DNA from: Sandaracinus amylolyticus
GTDB lineage: Bacteria; Myxococcota_A; Polyangia; Polyangiales; Sandaracinaceae
Assembly: GCF_000737325.1 (NCBI RefSeq)
Contig: NZ_CP011125.1
Location: 5,084,001-5,148,000, forward strand
Direction of reading: 5' to 3'
Length of the DNA stretch: 64,000 nucleotides
The translations under genes and the position numbers were made by a program. Below are positions 16,342 through 25,702 of this stretch, piece after piece. The notes under the pieces were generated by a model, which did not search any database, was not told the DNA's origin, and saw only the letters and a program-made list of their open reading frames with translations. Position 1 is the first letter of the stretch. Each line of letters opens with the position of its first letter.

Positions 16342-17523
16342 TCACGCGAACGAGGGCGAGGTCGCGACCGGCACGCGCACGACGTCGGCGAGACCGATGA
16401 CCGCGAGCGCGATCGCGAGCACGAAGTGACCGACGTACCCGAGGTGCTCGGCGCTGACACCGCCGAGCGCCGACGCGATGCCGGTCGCGAGCACGACGAC
16501 GCTCGCCTGGAGCGCGTAGTCGGTCGCCGCGTGCGCGGGCCGGCACGCGTCCATCATCGCGGTGAAGAGCGCCGCGGTCGCCATCCCGGCGAAGACGTGC
16601 TCGATCGCGACGACCACGTGCAGCGCCACGAGTGACCGCACGCCGGTGGCGGGCACGAGCCACGTCGCGATGCCGGCGACCTGCAGCGCGCCGAAGATCG
16701 CGAGCGCGCGACGACGCCCGAGCCGCGGCACGAGCGCGCCGCCGATCAGCGCGCCGGCGAGGCCCGCGGCGAAGCCGGTGCCGCCGAGCAGCGCCGCGAG
16801 ATCGCCCGCGTCGAGCCCACGATCGACGAGCATCGGGCGCGCCATCGCCGTGGCGAGCGCCTCGCCCGCCTTGAACAGCACGAGCACGCGCAGCCAGCGC
16901 AGCGCGCCCGGTCGCGATGCGGCGTCGCGCAGCGCGGTGTTCGTCGGACGCAGCGGCGCGGGCGTGCGCGCGGGCTCGTGCGTGATCAGGAGCGGGATGG
17001 TCGCGAGCGCGAGCGTCGCGCCGAGGGCGAGCATCGCGGGCGCCCATCCGATGTGCGCCATCGCGCCGAGCACCACGCCGCCGCCCGCGATCATCCCGAC
17101 GCGATAACCCGCGACCTGCAGGCCGTTGCCGAGGCCGCGCTCGTCCTCGGGAAGGAGATCGACGGCGAGCGCGTCGGTCGCGATGTCCTGCGCCGCGGCC
17201 GCGAGGTTCGTCAGCGCGACGATCACGAAGAGCGCGGGCAGGCTCGCCTCGGGCGACGCGAGCGCAGCGAGTGCGAGCAGGAGCGCGCTCGTGATCTGCA
17301 GCGGGACGATCCACGCGCGGCGAGTGCGCGCACGATCGACGAGCGGCGCGACCAGCGGCTTGAGCGCCCACGGCATGGCGAGCAGCGACGAGAGCCCGAT
17401 CAGCGAGAGCGACACGCCGCGCTCGCGCAGCACGACGGGCAGCGCCTGCACGAAGAAGCCGAATGGGAGCCCCTGCGCGAAGTAGAGCGCGCCGAGCACC
17501 ACGAGCCGCCCCGTCCGCGTCAT
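16342..17523 (-). CDS. AmpG-like MFS transporter
   Basis: 393 residues with about 12 hydrophobic segments, starting MTRTGRLVVLGALYFAQGLPFGFF. That N-terminal motif and the VPLVDRARTRR-like cytoplasmic loop after helix 2 are typical of the AmpG/MFS-1 group, whose E. coli member imports anhydro-muropeptides. DIATDALAVDLLPEDERGLGNGLQV is another conserved AmpG-type segment. The substrate here is not certain. The ATG overlaps the stop of the TetR gene (ATGA), so the regulator and transporter form a unit. Confidence 0.8.
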   Translation of the reverse strand: MTRTGRLVVLGALYFAQGLPFGFFVQALPVVLRERGVSLSLIGLSSLLAMPWALKPLVAPLVDRARTRRAWIVPLQITSALLLALAALASPEASLPALFVIVALTNLAAAAQDIATDALAVDLLPEDERGLGNGLQVAGYRVGMIAGGGVVLGAMAHIGWAPAMLALGATLALATIPLLITHEPARTPAPLRPTNTALRDAASRPGALRWLRVLVLFKAGEALATAMARPMLVDRGLDAGDLAALLGGTGFAAGLAGALIGGALVPRLGRRRALAIFGALQVAGIATWLVPATGVRSLVALHVVVAIEHVFAGMATAALFTAMMDACRPAHAATDYALQASVVVLATGIASALGGVSAEHLGYVGHFVLAIALAVIGLADVVRVPVATSPSFA

Positions 17524-18137
17524 CGTCGTGCCTTGGGTTGAGAAGCCAGGAGCCCTTCCGCGATGCGCGTGATCGTCGGCGCGGCGAAGCCCTCGGGGAG
17601 CACGCCCGGCGCAGACGCGGCGATGCGATACGAGCCCTCGATCGCGGCGAGCAGGCCCGCGGCGATGCGGCGCGCGCCGCGCACCTCGCGACCTTCCGCG
17701 CGCAGCGTCGCGGAGACGAGGTCGTCGATCGCGTCGAGCTGCTTCGCGATGGCGCGCGCGTAGACGTCGCGGACCTCGGGCTGGTGCCCGGCCTCCGCGG
17801 CGATGGCGGCCCAGCTCGCGACCGCGGCAGGGTCGGCGTCGTCGCCCTGCGCGACGTGCGCGTCGAGCAGCGCGAAGAGCCGCGCGCGCGGATCGTCGCC
17901 GGCTCGCTCGGCGCGTCGCTCGAAGCGCGCCTCGAGCGTCGCGGTGAGCCGCTCGACGAGCGCGAGCAGGATCTCCTGCTTCGACGCGAAGTGATAGTGC
18001 AGCAGCCCCGGCGTCATGCCCGCGGCGCGCGCGATCTCGGCGGTCGTCGCCGCGGCCCAGCCGCGCTCGGCGAGCACCCGGAGGAGCGCATCGACGATCT
18101 CGGCGCGGCGCGCGCTGGTGTTCGATGGACGTGCCAT
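17520..18137 (-). CDS. TetR-family transcriptional regulator
   Basis: 205 residues from the ATG at 18137 (MARPSNTSARRAEIVDALLRV). The N-terminal helix-turn-helix is GWAAATTAEIARAAGMTPGLLHYHFASKQEILL, a textbook TetR recognition region with the Y-H-F turn; the C-terminal ligand domain is less conserved. It heads the long minus-strand run and probably represses it or the AmpG-like transporter. An imperfect palindrome TTGGT-N6-ACCAA lies 10-25 bp upstream of its start, a likely self-operator. Confidence 0.9.
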   Translation of the reverse strand: MARPSNTSARRAEIVDALLRVLAERGWAAATTAEIARAAGMTPGLLHYHFASKQEILLALVERLTATLEARFERRAERAGDDPRARLFALLDAHVAQGDDADPAAVASWAAIAAEAGHQPEVRDVYARAIAKQLDAIDDLVSATLRAEGREVRGARRIAAGLLAAIEGSYRIAASAPGVLPEGFAAPTITRIAEGLLASQPKARR

Positions 18138-18142
18138 GCGAG

Positions 18143-18166
18143 TTTCTTGGTTGGCTGACCAAACAA
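18143..18166. promoter_or_regulatory. Putative TetR operator
   Basis: An inverted repeat TTGGT-TGGCTG-ACCAA occupies 18147-18162, flanked by TTT and AA half-matches at 18143-18145 and 18165-18166. It sits in the only A/T-richer stretch between the divergent tetR gene (start 18137) and the plus-strand gene at 18260. This position is typical of a self-regulated TetR repressor. No binding data; call based on symmetry and position. Confidence 0.45.
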
Positions 18167-18259
18167 TGAATGCAACCGAACCTGCCGTCAAGCGCGGGCC
18201 GAGATCGCGCGTCGCGCAGAAAGTTGCGTCGCGATCTCCGCGTCCGTAGCGTCCGGCGC

Positions 18260-18949
18260 ATGTTTGCCGTCTCCACGCGCGAGCCCACGCTCGCCGAGCT
18301 GATCCGCGGTGTCCCGCTGAGCGTCGTGTTCGCCGACGGCGAGCTGATCGCGGCCGTGCGCGAGCGCGGTGAGGGGATGCTCCCGCTCGATCCGCCGTTC
18401 CACGTGTCCGACGAGGACGCGTACCTCGTGCTGCCGATCGACATCGGGCTCGAGCTGGTCGACATGTTCCGCGACGGCGACGTGGACCTGCTCGAGGAAG
18501 CGATGCGCGACGGGCTCGTCGCGATCGGGACCATCGAGAAGCAGGGCCGCGGCAAGCTCGCGCTCGCCGTCGAGCAGTGCGCGCAGCCGTCCGAGCTGAT
18601 GAAGGATCTGCCGTTCGCGGAGACCGTCGGGATCGGTCGCAACGTCGATCCCCTCGAGGTCCTCAACGAGCTCGAGCACGTGCAGTGCACCGTCGCGAGC
18701 GGCTTCGTCGACGAGGAAGGGCTCGAGTCGATGCTGAGCGAGCGCGAGTTCGCCGGGCTCTCGTGGCGCGTGCCCGAGGGCGACAAGCAGCGCGCCCACG
18801 TCGACCCGACGTACGTGTGGTCGAAGCGACTGCCCGACGGACGGATCGCGATCGAGTGCGCGCTCTTCAGCGAGTACGAGGAGCTCGTCGCGGTGCTGCG
18901 CCCGGTCGCGCTCGCCCCGCTCGATCGGCCGCGGCTGAGCGCGGTCTGA
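18260..18949 (+). CDS. Hypothetical acidic protein
   Basis: 229 residues from ATG 18260 (MFAVSTREPTLAELIRG). No family recognised. It is acidic and has no signal or membrane segment. Features include a tandem of short beta/alpha segments (VPLSVVFADGELIAAV, DAYLVLPIDIGLELVDMF, LVAIGTIEKQGRGKLALAVEQ) and a conserved-looking C-terminal stretch FSEYEELVAVLRPVALAPLDRP. It is divergent from tetR and its last 83 bp overlap the 3' end of the convergent RlmM-like gene. Codon bias looks native. Confidence 0.65.
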   Translation: MFAVSTREPTLAELIRGVPLSVVFADGELIAAVRERGEGMLPLDPPFHVSDEDAYLVLPIDIGLELVDMFRDGDVDLLEEAMRDGLVAIGTIEKQGRGKLALAVEQCAQPSELMKDLPFAETVGIGRNVDPLEVLNELEHVQCTVASGFVDEEGLESMLSEREFAGLSWRVPEGDKQRAHVDPTYVWSKRLPDGRIAIECALFSEYEELVAVLRPVALAPLDRPRLSAV

Positions 18950-19970
18950 TCACGAGCACGCCGATCTCCTGGCGGTGCGCGGGCAGCTGGATCGCGCGCG
19001 CATCCGCCCCGGGGACGATCGCGCGCGCCTTCTCGAGCAGCGCGGGGATCGACGCGATCATCGCGGCGTCGTTCATCTTGAGCGTGAGGATCGCGCCCTC
19101 GACGCGCGTCGTGCTCGCGATGCGTGCCGCGTAGCGCAGCGCGACCGGCGGCGCGAGGTTGAGATCCGAGAGCAGCCAGCGCGCATCGTGCGGCAGCTCG
19201 TCGCGCGTCACCGCGCCGACCGGCTTCGCGAGGTGCGTGACGCGCGCGTCGCCCGGACCTCGATAGGCGAGCACGTGCGGGTCCATCTCCGCGGGATCGA
19301 TCGCGACCACGCTCACGCCGCGACGCGCGAGCGCGTACGCCGCACCGCCGGGCGCGGCGCCGACCTCGATGGCAACGTCGCCGGCACGCACCGGGACGTC
19401 GCCCCACACGATCATCTCCTCGACCTTGCGGTACGCGCGGGACGGCGAGCCCGCGGGCACGTCGATCGGGATGCGCCCACCGGGCCACGCGATCGCGCCC
19501 GCGCGATGCACGTGCACGCCGACGTAGAGATCGTCCTCACCGACGATCACGTCGAGCACGCGGTCGCCGCGCTCGGCGCGCGCATCGCGCTCGATCTCGT
19601 CGGACAGCTGCGCGCGCAGCTCGCGCTCGATGCCTCGCGCGCGCTCCTCTTCCTCCGGCGCGAGCTCCTCGGCGCCCTTCTTCCCGCGCGCGAAGACGTG
19701 CAGCCGAAGGCGCCCTGCCCTCGCCTCCTCACGCGCGATCCGCACGACGTCGTCGACGCTCTTCGCGACGCCGACGCCCCGGCCCCACACCCGCGCGACC
19801 ACCGTGAGCGCGTCCTCGCTGGACGCATCCTCGGTCGAAGCGGCGTCGCGCTTCCACGTGACGAGCCCGGCGCGCCCGTACGCGAAGCGCCACGCCGGCC
19901 GCGCCCGCGCGACCTCGCTCTTCGCCCACGCCTCGACGCCGGGGCGCACCACCGCGAACACGAACGACAT
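18867..19970 (-). CDS. RlmM-like 23S rRNA 2'-O-methyltransferase
   Basis: 367 residues from ATG 19970 (MSFVFAVVRPGVEAWAKSEV), about the length of E. coli RlmM (366). A predicted THUMP-like N-terminal half precedes a FtsJ/RrmJ-type SAM domain: AGDVAIEVGAAPGGAAYALARRG (SAM loop), VVAIDPAEMDP, WLLSDLNLAPP and a Lys in GAILTLKMND. RlmM methylates the ribose of C2498 in 23S rRNA. The C-terminal 20 residues are Arg/Ala-rich and lie in the overlap with the opposite gene, so the true stop region may be less conserved. The symbol is withheld because the position specificity cannot be read. Confidence 0.75.
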   Translation of the reverse strand: MSFVFAVVRPGVEAWAKSEVARARPAWRFAYGRAGLVTWKRDAASTEDASSEDALTVVARVWGRGVGVAKSVDDVVRIAREEARAGRLRLHVFARGKKGAEELAPEEEERARGIERELRAQLSDEIERDARAERGDRVLDVIVGEDDLYVGVHVHRAGAIAWPGGRIPIDVPAGSPSRAYRKVEEMIVWGDVPVRAGDVAIEVGAAPGGAAYALARRGVSVVAIDPAEMDPHVLAYRGPGDARVTHLAKPVGAVTRDELPHDARWLLSDLNLAPPVALRYAARIASTTRVEGAILTLKMNDAAMIASIPALLEKARAIVPGADARAIQLPAHRQEIGVLVIRPRSAAADRAGRARPGAAPRRAPRTR

Positions 19971-19981
19971 CGGCGCTGCTT

Positions 19982-21946
19982 TTGTCCGCGGTCCTGCGAT
20001 CCGTCCACCTCGCTTGCGCGCCTGCACACGCGTGGGCCACTCTTCCGCCGCTTTCGGGCCGTCGAGTGCTGGTGCTCATCCTCCTGACCGCGCTCGCGTT
20101 CCTCTCCGGCGTCGCCGTCGCCGACCGGCTGTATCCGGAGAGCCGCGCCGAGCGCGCGCTCGCGGCGTGCGTCGTCGCGCTCGCGATCGTCGCGGGCAGC
20201 ATCCACGCGCTGGGCTGGATGAACGTGCTCACGGCCGCGAGCCTCGCGGGCTCGGTCGTGATCCTCTCGATCGTCCCGATCGTGATCACGATGCGGCGTG
20301 ATCCGCGCCGGCTCGCGCACGCGACGCGCGAGATCGTGATGCTGCCGGTCGACGCGATGCGCGAGGCGTGGCGCGCGCGCAGCGTGGTCGTGGTCGCGCT
20401 GCCGTTCACGCTCGGGATCTTCGCGTGGACGGCGTGGCTCGCGTGGCTCGCGCCGAGCGGGTCGTGGGACGGCGTCTGGTACCACGAGCCGATGGTCGGG
20501 TTCGCCCTGCAGAACCGCGGCTTCGGGCTCGTCGAGGTGCCGATCCAGCTCGAGTGGGTGAACGGCTATCCGCGCACGTCCGAGCACTTCCTGCTCTGGA
20601 CCACGGTGTTCGGCGATCGGCGCCTCATCGACGTCGTGCCGAGCGTGATGGGCGCGATCTCGCTGCTCGCGTTCTACGTGATCGCCGCGCGCGGATCGTC
20701 GTGGCGCATGGGCGCGCTCGGGCTCGCGTGCGTGCTGGTGACGATCCCCGCGGCGGTGCTCCAGCTGCGCAGCACGTACGTGGATCTCACGGTCCTCGCG
20801 ACCTTCCTCGCGAGCGTGCACTTCGTGACCCGGCCGAGCCTCTCGGCGCGCGACGTGTGGATGGCGTCGCTCTCGCTCGGCGTGCTCGGCGGCACGAAAG
20901 CGAACGGGCTCTTCTTCGTCGGCGTGCTCGCTTCGATCGGGCTGGTCGGCGTCGTCGCGCACGCGATCCGTGCGCGCAGCGCGCGCATCGTGGGGCACGC
21001 GATCGCGGGCCTCGCGCTCACGATCGTGCTCGTCGCGCCTCCCTACTGGCGCAACTTCGAGCGACACGGGAACCCGATCTGGCCGCTGCGCTACCACAGC
21101 GCGCTGCTCGACGTGACGCTCGAGGGCCCGCACGACCTCACGAACGATCACTGGCCGCTCGCGCAGCAGCTCGAGGAGATGTTCGGCGCGCCGCGGCCCG
21201 GCGAGGACTATCACGACACCCGACGCCACGCGTACGGCTACTCGCTGACGTTCGTCGCGCTGCCGCTCTTCGTGCTCGGGCTGATGCGCATGCTCGGCGC
21301 GGCGTTCGCCGCGATCGGCCTGCGGCGCCGCCGGGAGCTGCTCGAGCTCACGCGCATCGGCGTGGTGCTCGGCGTGTGCGCGCTGACGCTGCTCACGTCG
21401 CCGGCATACCAGTGGGGTCGCTACGCGCTCCCGATGCCGGCAGGCGCGCTGCTCGTCGTGCTGTGGCTCCTCGGCGGTCGCGCGCGGCGCGGGCTCGGTG
21501 AGGGCGCGCTCGGGGCGATGGTCACGCTGAACCTGATCACGCTCTTCTGGGCCGCGCCGGGGTGGGACGTGACGGTCACGCGCGCGCTCGAGCTCGCGCA
21601 GATGAGCCCGCGCGAGCGCGCCGAGCAGCCCGCGAGCCTCAACCTGCTCCCGGCCGAGTCGAGCCGGCTGCGCACCGAGCGCATCGCCGACGGAGACGTG
21701 GTCGCGTTCTCCGACGAGGTCTCGTTCCTCGCGAACCTCTGGAACGAGCGCATGAGCAACCGCGTGGTGTTCGTTCCCGCCCCGAGCTCGACCGCGTTCC
21801 TCGATCGACTGCGCGAGATCGACGCGGAGTGGGTCGTGGTGCGACGCGGGACGTCCGAGGAGTCCGCGCTGCGACGCGAGGGCTCCGGGTACGAAATGCT
21901 CGCGCCCGGACAGCGCGACGAAGTGATCTACGAGCGAGCGCGTTGA
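19982..21946 (+). CDS. Polytopic membrane protein, PMT/ArnT-like glycosyltransferase candidate
   Basis: 654 residues if translated from the TTG at 19982; a GTG at 20066 ([15 protein letters not shown]) is an equally good start and leaves a more normal 95-bp gap to the divergent gene. At least ten hydrophobic helices are present. The luminal-type loop after the early helices contains [22 protein letters not shown], with acidic residues placed like those of GT-C enzymes, and [21 protein letters not shown] resembles loops of polyprenyl-phosphate-sugar transferases. The C-terminal 90 residues are soluble. It could add sugars to cell-surface material; the donor and target are unknown. Confidence 0.6.
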   Translation: MSAVLRSVHLACAPAHAWATLPPLSGRRVLVLILLTALAFLSGVAVADRLYPESRAERALAACVVALAIVAGSIHALGWMNVLTAASLAGSVVILSIVPIVITMRRDPRRLAHATREIVMLPVDAMREAWRARSVVVVALPFTLGIFAWTAWLAWLAPSGSWDGVWYHEPMVGFALQNRGFGLVEVPIQLEWVNGYPRTSEHFLLWTTVFGDRRLIDVVPSVMGAISLLAFYVIAARGSSWRMGALGLACVLVTIPAAVLQLRSTYVDLTVLATFLASVHFVTRPSLSARDVWMASLSLGVLGGTKANGLFFVGVLASIGLVGVVAHAIRARSARIVGHAIAGLALTIVLVAPPYWRNFERHGNPIWPLRYHSALLDVTLEGPHDLTNDHWPLAQQLEEMFGAPRPGEDYHDTRRHAYGYSLTFVALPLFVLGLMRMLGAAFAAIGLRRRRELLELTRIGVVLGVCALTLLTSPAYQWGRYALPMPAGALLVVLWLLGGRARRGLGEGALGAMVTLNLITLFWAAPGWDVTVTRALELAQMSPRERAEQPASLNLLPAESSRLRTERIADGDVVAFSDEVSFLANLWNERMSNRVVFVPAPSSTAFLDRLREIDAEWVVVRRGTSEESALRREGSGYEMLAPGQRDEVIYERAR

Positions 21947-21955
21947 GCCCGGGAT

Positions 21956-21971
21956 CACGCGTTCTCGCGTG
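21956..21971 (+). terminator. Possible short terminator hairpin
   Basis: A 6-bp stem CACGCG/CGCGTG with a TTCT loop, 10 bp after the membrane-protein stop and followed by CTTGTCCCC. There is no T-run, so an intrinsic terminator is only weakly supported. Confidence 0.3.
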
Positions 21972-22028
21972 CTTGTCCCCGGCCCCGCCCTTGCACCAAA
22001 CTGGCCCGCGCCCCAGACGGAGTACCTC

Positions 22029-23129
22029 ATGGCCCGCAAGACACCCAAGGCGAAGCGCTCCGACGAGGAGAGCGAGAGCACGGACGACGTGCTCGCGGGC
22101 GAGGTCGTGGACGAGCGCGAAGAAGCACGCGACGACGACGAGGGCTCGGAGGCGTCGGAGCAGGAGCCGCGCGACGACGACGAGGCGCTCGAGGGCGACG
22201 TCGTCGTCGAGGGCGAGGTCGTCGACGAGGTCGATCTCGCGGAGCCGCTCCCCGCGCGCCCCGCCACCGGCGCCGCGCTCACGACGCAGGACCCGCTCCA
22301 GGCGTACATGCGCGACGTGCAGCGCTACTCGCTGCTCACGCCCGAGCAGACGCACGAGCTCGCGGTGAAGTACGTGGAGAGCGGCGACGTCGAGGCGGCG
22401 CGCAAGCTGGTCACGTCGAACCTGCGGCTCGTCGTGAAGATCGCGTACGACTACCGCCGCGCGTACCGCAACATCCTCGACCTGATCCAGGAGGGGAACA
22501 TCGGCCTGATGCAGGCCGTGAAGAAGTACGACCCCTACCGCGGCGTGAAGCTCTCGTCGTACGCGGCGTGGTGGATCCGCGCGTACATCCTGCGGTTCAT
22601 CCTGAACAACTGGCGTCTCGTGAAGCTCGGGACGACGCAGGCGCAGCGCAAGCTCTTCTTCAACCTGAAGAAGGAGAAGGCGCGCCTGTCGGCGATGGGG
22701 ATCGATCCCACGCCCGAGGTGGTCGCGAAGAACCTCGACGTCACCACCGACGACGTGGTGCAGATGGATCGTCGTCTCGGCGCGGGTGAGCTCTCGCTCG
22801 ACGCGCCGGTCGGCCACGGCGATGGAAAGCCGACGTCGCGGATCGACACGCTGGCGGCGCTCGACTCGCCGGCGGACGAGCTGCTCGCGAGCGCGGAGCT
22901 CGAGGACCTGCTGACCGAGAAGATCCGCGAGTTCGGGCAGACGCTGAAGGGCAAGGAAGACGTGATCTTCCGCGAGCGCCTGATGAGCGACGAGCCGAAG
23001 ACGCTGCAGGAACTCGGCGAGCAATTCGGCGTGAGCCGCGAGCGCGTGCGGCAGATCGAGAAGCGCCTCCAGGGGAAGATCCGGGCGTACCTCGAGCAGC
23101 ACGTCGAAGCCTCGGCGTTGCCCTCGTGA
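22029..23129 (+). CDS. rpoH: RpoH-type RNA polymerase sigma factor
   Basis: 366 residues from the ATG at 22029 with GGAG 7 bases upstream. Residues 1-80 form an unusual highly acidic extension ([20 protein letters not shown] and similar). Region 2 is intact ([54 protein letters not shown]). At 206-215 is the RpoH box [10 protein letters not shown], which separates heat-shock sigma factors from RpoD. Region 4 helix-turn-helix is [21 protein letters not shown]. It directs RNA polymerase to stress promoters. The 3' end overlaps rsmI by GTGA. Confidence 0.9.
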   Translation: MARKTPKAKRSDEESESTDDVLAGEVVDEREEARDDDEGSEASEQEPRDDDEALEGDVVVEGEVVDEVDLAEPLPARPATGAALTTQDPLQAYMRDVQRYSLLTPEQTHELAVKYVESGDVEAARKLVTSNLRLVVKIAYDYRRAYRNILDLIQEGNIGLMQAVKKYDPYRGVKLSSYAAWWIRAYILRFILNNWRLVKLGTTQAQRKLFFNLKKEKARLSAMGIDPTPEVVAKNLDVTTDDVVQMDRRLGAGELSLDAPVGHGDGKPTSRIDTLAALDSPADELLASAELEDLLTEKIREFGQTLKGKEDVIFRERLMSDEPKTLQELGEQFGVSRERVRQIEKRLQGKIRAYLEQHVEASALPS

Positions 23130-23965
23130 GCGCCGGCAAGCTCTCGATCGTCGCGACGCCGATCGGAAATCTCGAGGACATCACGCTGCGTGCGCTGCGC
23201 GTGATGCGCGAGGCGGACGCGATCCTCGCCGAGGACACGCGGCGCACGTCGGGGCTGTGCCGTCATCACGGCGTGGGCACGCCGCTGCGCGCGTTCCACG
23301 CGCACACGCCGAGCGCGCGCATCGACGCGATCGTCGAGGAGCTGCGCGGCGGCGCGAAGCTCGCGCTCGTGAGCGACGCAGGGACGCCGCTGGTGAGCGA
23401 TCCCGGCGCCGAGCTGGTGCGCGCGTGCGCCGAGGCAGGGATCACGGTGGAGGCGATCCCCGGGCCGAGCGCGCCGATCGCGGCGCTCGTCGCGAGCGGT
23501 CTCGCCGCGCCGAGCTTCGAGTTCGTCGGGTTCCTGCCGCGCGGCGGAGGACGGAGGACGCGCGCCCTCGCGTCGATCGCGAAGGCGCGCGGGGCGGTGG
23601 TGCTCTTCGAGGCGCCGAACCGGATCGCGGCGACGCTGCGCGATCTCGCGGGCGTGCTCGGCGGCGCGCGTCAGGCCGCGGTGTGTCGCGAGCTGACGAA
23701 GCTGCACGAGGAGATCGCGCGCGGCTCGCTCGATGCGCTCGCCGAGAAATTCGCCGAAGGGACGCTCGGCGAGATCACGCTCGTGGTCGCGGCGCCGGAC
23801 GTCGCGCCCGAGGACGAGAATGAGCCCGTCGACGACGAGACGGTGCGCGCGTGGCTCGACGACGAAGGGCTCGGCACGCGCGAGGCCGCCGATCGGCTCG
23901 CGGAGCGCGAGGGCATCCCGCGCAAGGACGCCTACAAGCGCGTCCTCGCGCTCGCAGGGCGCTGA
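23126..23965 (+). CDS. rsmI: 16S rRNA (cytidine1402-2'-O)-methyltransferase
   Basis: 279 residues from a GTG overlapping the rpoH stop. Tetrapyrrole-methylase fold of RsmI: N-terminal [21 protein letters not shown], the [15 protein letters not shown] segment, [19 protein letters not shown] and [16 protein letters not shown] are all diagnostic. The family length is 280-290. It methylates the ribose of C1402 in the decoding centre. The last 34 bp overlap the convergent MYXO-CTERM gene. Coupling to rpoH is not a widespread arrangement that I know of. Confidence 0.94.
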   Translation: MSAGKLSIVATPIGNLEDITLRALRVMREADAILAEDTRRTSGLCRHHGVGTPLRAFHAHTPSARIDAIVEELRGGAKLALVSDAGTPLVSDPGAELVRACAEAGITVEAIPGPSAPIAALVASGLAAPSFEFVGFLPRGGGRRTRALASIAKARGAVVLFEAPNRIAATLRDLAGVLGGARQAAVCRELTKLHEEIARGSLDALAEKFAEGTLGEITLVVAAPDVAPEDENEPVDDETVRAWLDDEGLGTREAADRLAEREGIPRKDAYKRVLALAGR

Positions 23966-25677
23966 GCGCGGCGCACGAGGAGCAGCGCGAGCATCGCGAG
24001 GAGCGCCCACGGAGCGTGCGCGGCGCGCGCGCCGACGCTGCAGCCCGATCCGCTCGGAAGCATCGCGGGCATCGCGCCGGCGTCGGCCTCGGTCGGCATG
24101 CCCGCGTCGGGCGCGACACCCGCATCGTCGTTCGCGGGCGTCTCGTCGAGCATCTGGATCGCCGAGAGCTCCCACCCCGCGCCCTCGGTCGCGAAGCAGC
24201 CGACGTAGTAGACGCGCCGGAGCACGTCGTCGGTGCCGAGCGCGCAGCCGACCGGGGTCTCCGTGCCGCTCGACGCAGGCACCGAGACGTCGTCGACGAG
24301 CGCGCCGTCCTCGGCCGACACCGCGATCGCGCGCCCCGGCGACGCGATCCAGATCGCGCTCCGATCCGCGCCGAACACCAGACGATTCGGGCGCGGGCCG
24401 CCCGCGACGCGACGCTCCCACACGAGCCGTCCCTCGACGTCGAACGCGTCGAGCCACGACTGATCGCGGATCACGAACGTGCGGCCGTCGCGCCCCGCGA
24501 GCGGCGATCCGAGCCCGCCGCCCTGCTCGACGCTCGTCATGCCGACGAACGCACCGCTCGAAGGAGCGGCGAAGCGCACGCGCTGGCCGACCGACGACGA
24601 CACGAAGCTCGACACGAGCACCGCTCCGTCGTCGCGCACCGCGGGCCACACCTGGAGCGGCGACGCGCTGCCCGACGGCGCGAGCGTGAGCGCGACGAAG
24701 GTCTCGCGACCGTCGTCGAGCGCGAACCCGCGCAGCGCATCGCGCTGGGGATCGCCCGGCGAGGTCGAGAGCGCGCCCTGCTCGGCGAAGACGAACGCAC
24801 GGTCGATCGCGCCGCCCGGCGTCGACGCGCCGAACACGATCGGCGCGCCCTCGAAGGGCACCTGCGTGATCACGGGGTCGCCGCGGGTCGCCCAGACGGT
24901 CGCGCCGTCGTCGTGACGAAGGCGCATCATCCCGCTGCTCGGCCCGGGCGGATCCGTGCTCACGACCCAGCTCGCCGAGTTCAGGACGTAGACGTCGCCC
25001 TCGGGCCCGATGCTCGGGCCCGCGCTGAGGAAGCCGCTCTCGAACGTGCGCGCCCACGCCGTCGCGCCGTCGCGATCGATCGCGAGCACGTGCTCCTCGG
25101 TGCCCGACGTGATCGCGACGTAGGCCACGTCGTCGTGGCCGACCGCGATCGGCCCACGATCCGCGGCGGCCCACTCGACGTCGAGGGCGCGCGCCGCGTC
25201 GACGATCCACCGCACGACGCCTTCGCGATCGATCGCGTACACGAAGCCCCCGCCGTCACCGACGATCACGGTGCCGTCGCGACGCACGCCCGGCGCGTGG
25301 TGCCCCGCGCCGCTGCCGTCGCCGGTCACGCGCCACGCGATGCGATCGTCGACGGGCGTGCTCGGCAGGATCGTGATCAGGCGTGCATCGGCGCCTTCGG
25401 GCGTCACGACGCGCACCGACGTCTCACCGATCCGTGCGCCGACGGGCACGTACGCGGTGATCCCGGTCGAGGTCCACCTCGCCGTCGGCGCGGGCCTGCC
25501 GCCGATCTCGACGCGCGACGTCGCGGGATCACCGAGGTCGCTCCCGACGATGCGCACGCGCGCGCCGCGCGGCGCCTCGAGCACGTCGAAGCTGTCGATC
25601 CACGGCGGCGCAGCGAGAGCGCGCGCGGGGATCGCGATGAGGAAGAGCACGAGGAACGAGAACGCAGGTCGCATCAT
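23932..25677 (-). CDS. Secreted TIG-domain and beta-propeller protein with MYXO-CTERM-like anchor
   Basis: 581 residues. Signal peptide MMRPAFSFLVLFLIAIPARALA, then an IPT/TIG immunoglobulin-like domain (residues 25-105: GARVRIVGSDLGDPATSRVEIGG, with the conserved G-x-N/D-x-G type loop). A PQQ-like outer-membrane beta-propeller follows (repeats with DRDGATAWARTF, DVEGRLVWERRV, SAEDGALVDDV). The tail has a DAG-rich linker, a Cys (SGSGCSVGARAAHA), a hydrophobic helix and RR residues, which is the MYXO-CTERM sorting layout. It is therefore probably exported and surface anchored. The 5' end is 25 bp from the next minus-strand gene. Confidence 0.8.
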   Translation of the reverse strand: MMRPAFSFLVLFLIAIPARALAAPPWIDSFDVLEAPRGARVRIVGSDLGDPATSRVEIGGRPAPTARWTSTGITAYVPVGARIGETSVRVVTPEGADARLITILPSTPVDDRIAWRVTGDGSGAGHHAPGVRRDGTVIVGDGGGFVYAIDREGVVRWIVDAARALDVEWAAADRGPIAVGHDDVAYVAITSGTEEHVLAIDRDGATAWARTFESGFLSAGPSIGPEGDVYVLNSASWVVSTDPPGPSSGMMRLRHDDGATVWATRGDPVITQVPFEGAPIVFGASTPGGAIDRAFVFAEQGALSTSPGDPQRDALRGFALDDGRETFVALTLAPSGSASPLQVWPAVRDDGAVLVSSFVSSSVGQRVRFAAPSSGAFVGMTSVEQGGGLGSPLAGRDGRTFVIRDQSWLDAFDVEGRLVWERRVAGGPRPNRLVFGADRSAIWIASPGRAIAVSAEDGALVDDVSVPASSGTETPVGCALGTDDVLRRVYYVGCFATEGAGWELSAIQMLDETPANDDAGVAPDAGMPTEADAGAMPAMLPSGSGCSVGARAAHAPWALLAMLALLLVRRAQRPASARTRL

Positions 25678-25702
25678 CGGAGGTCTCCGGTGGAAGGAAG
25701 CG

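Noticed and set aside
15839-17371. Alternative long minus-strand frame ending in coaD as a fusion protein
   Set aside because: The upstream part is out of frame with the MFS gene and has no protein character; coaD has its own strong ribosome site at 16327.
19547-22309. A 920-residue minus-strand frame over the membrane protein and rpoH
   Set aside because: No recognisable domain and it covers two genes with clear hydrophobic or sigma-factor motifs on the plus strand.
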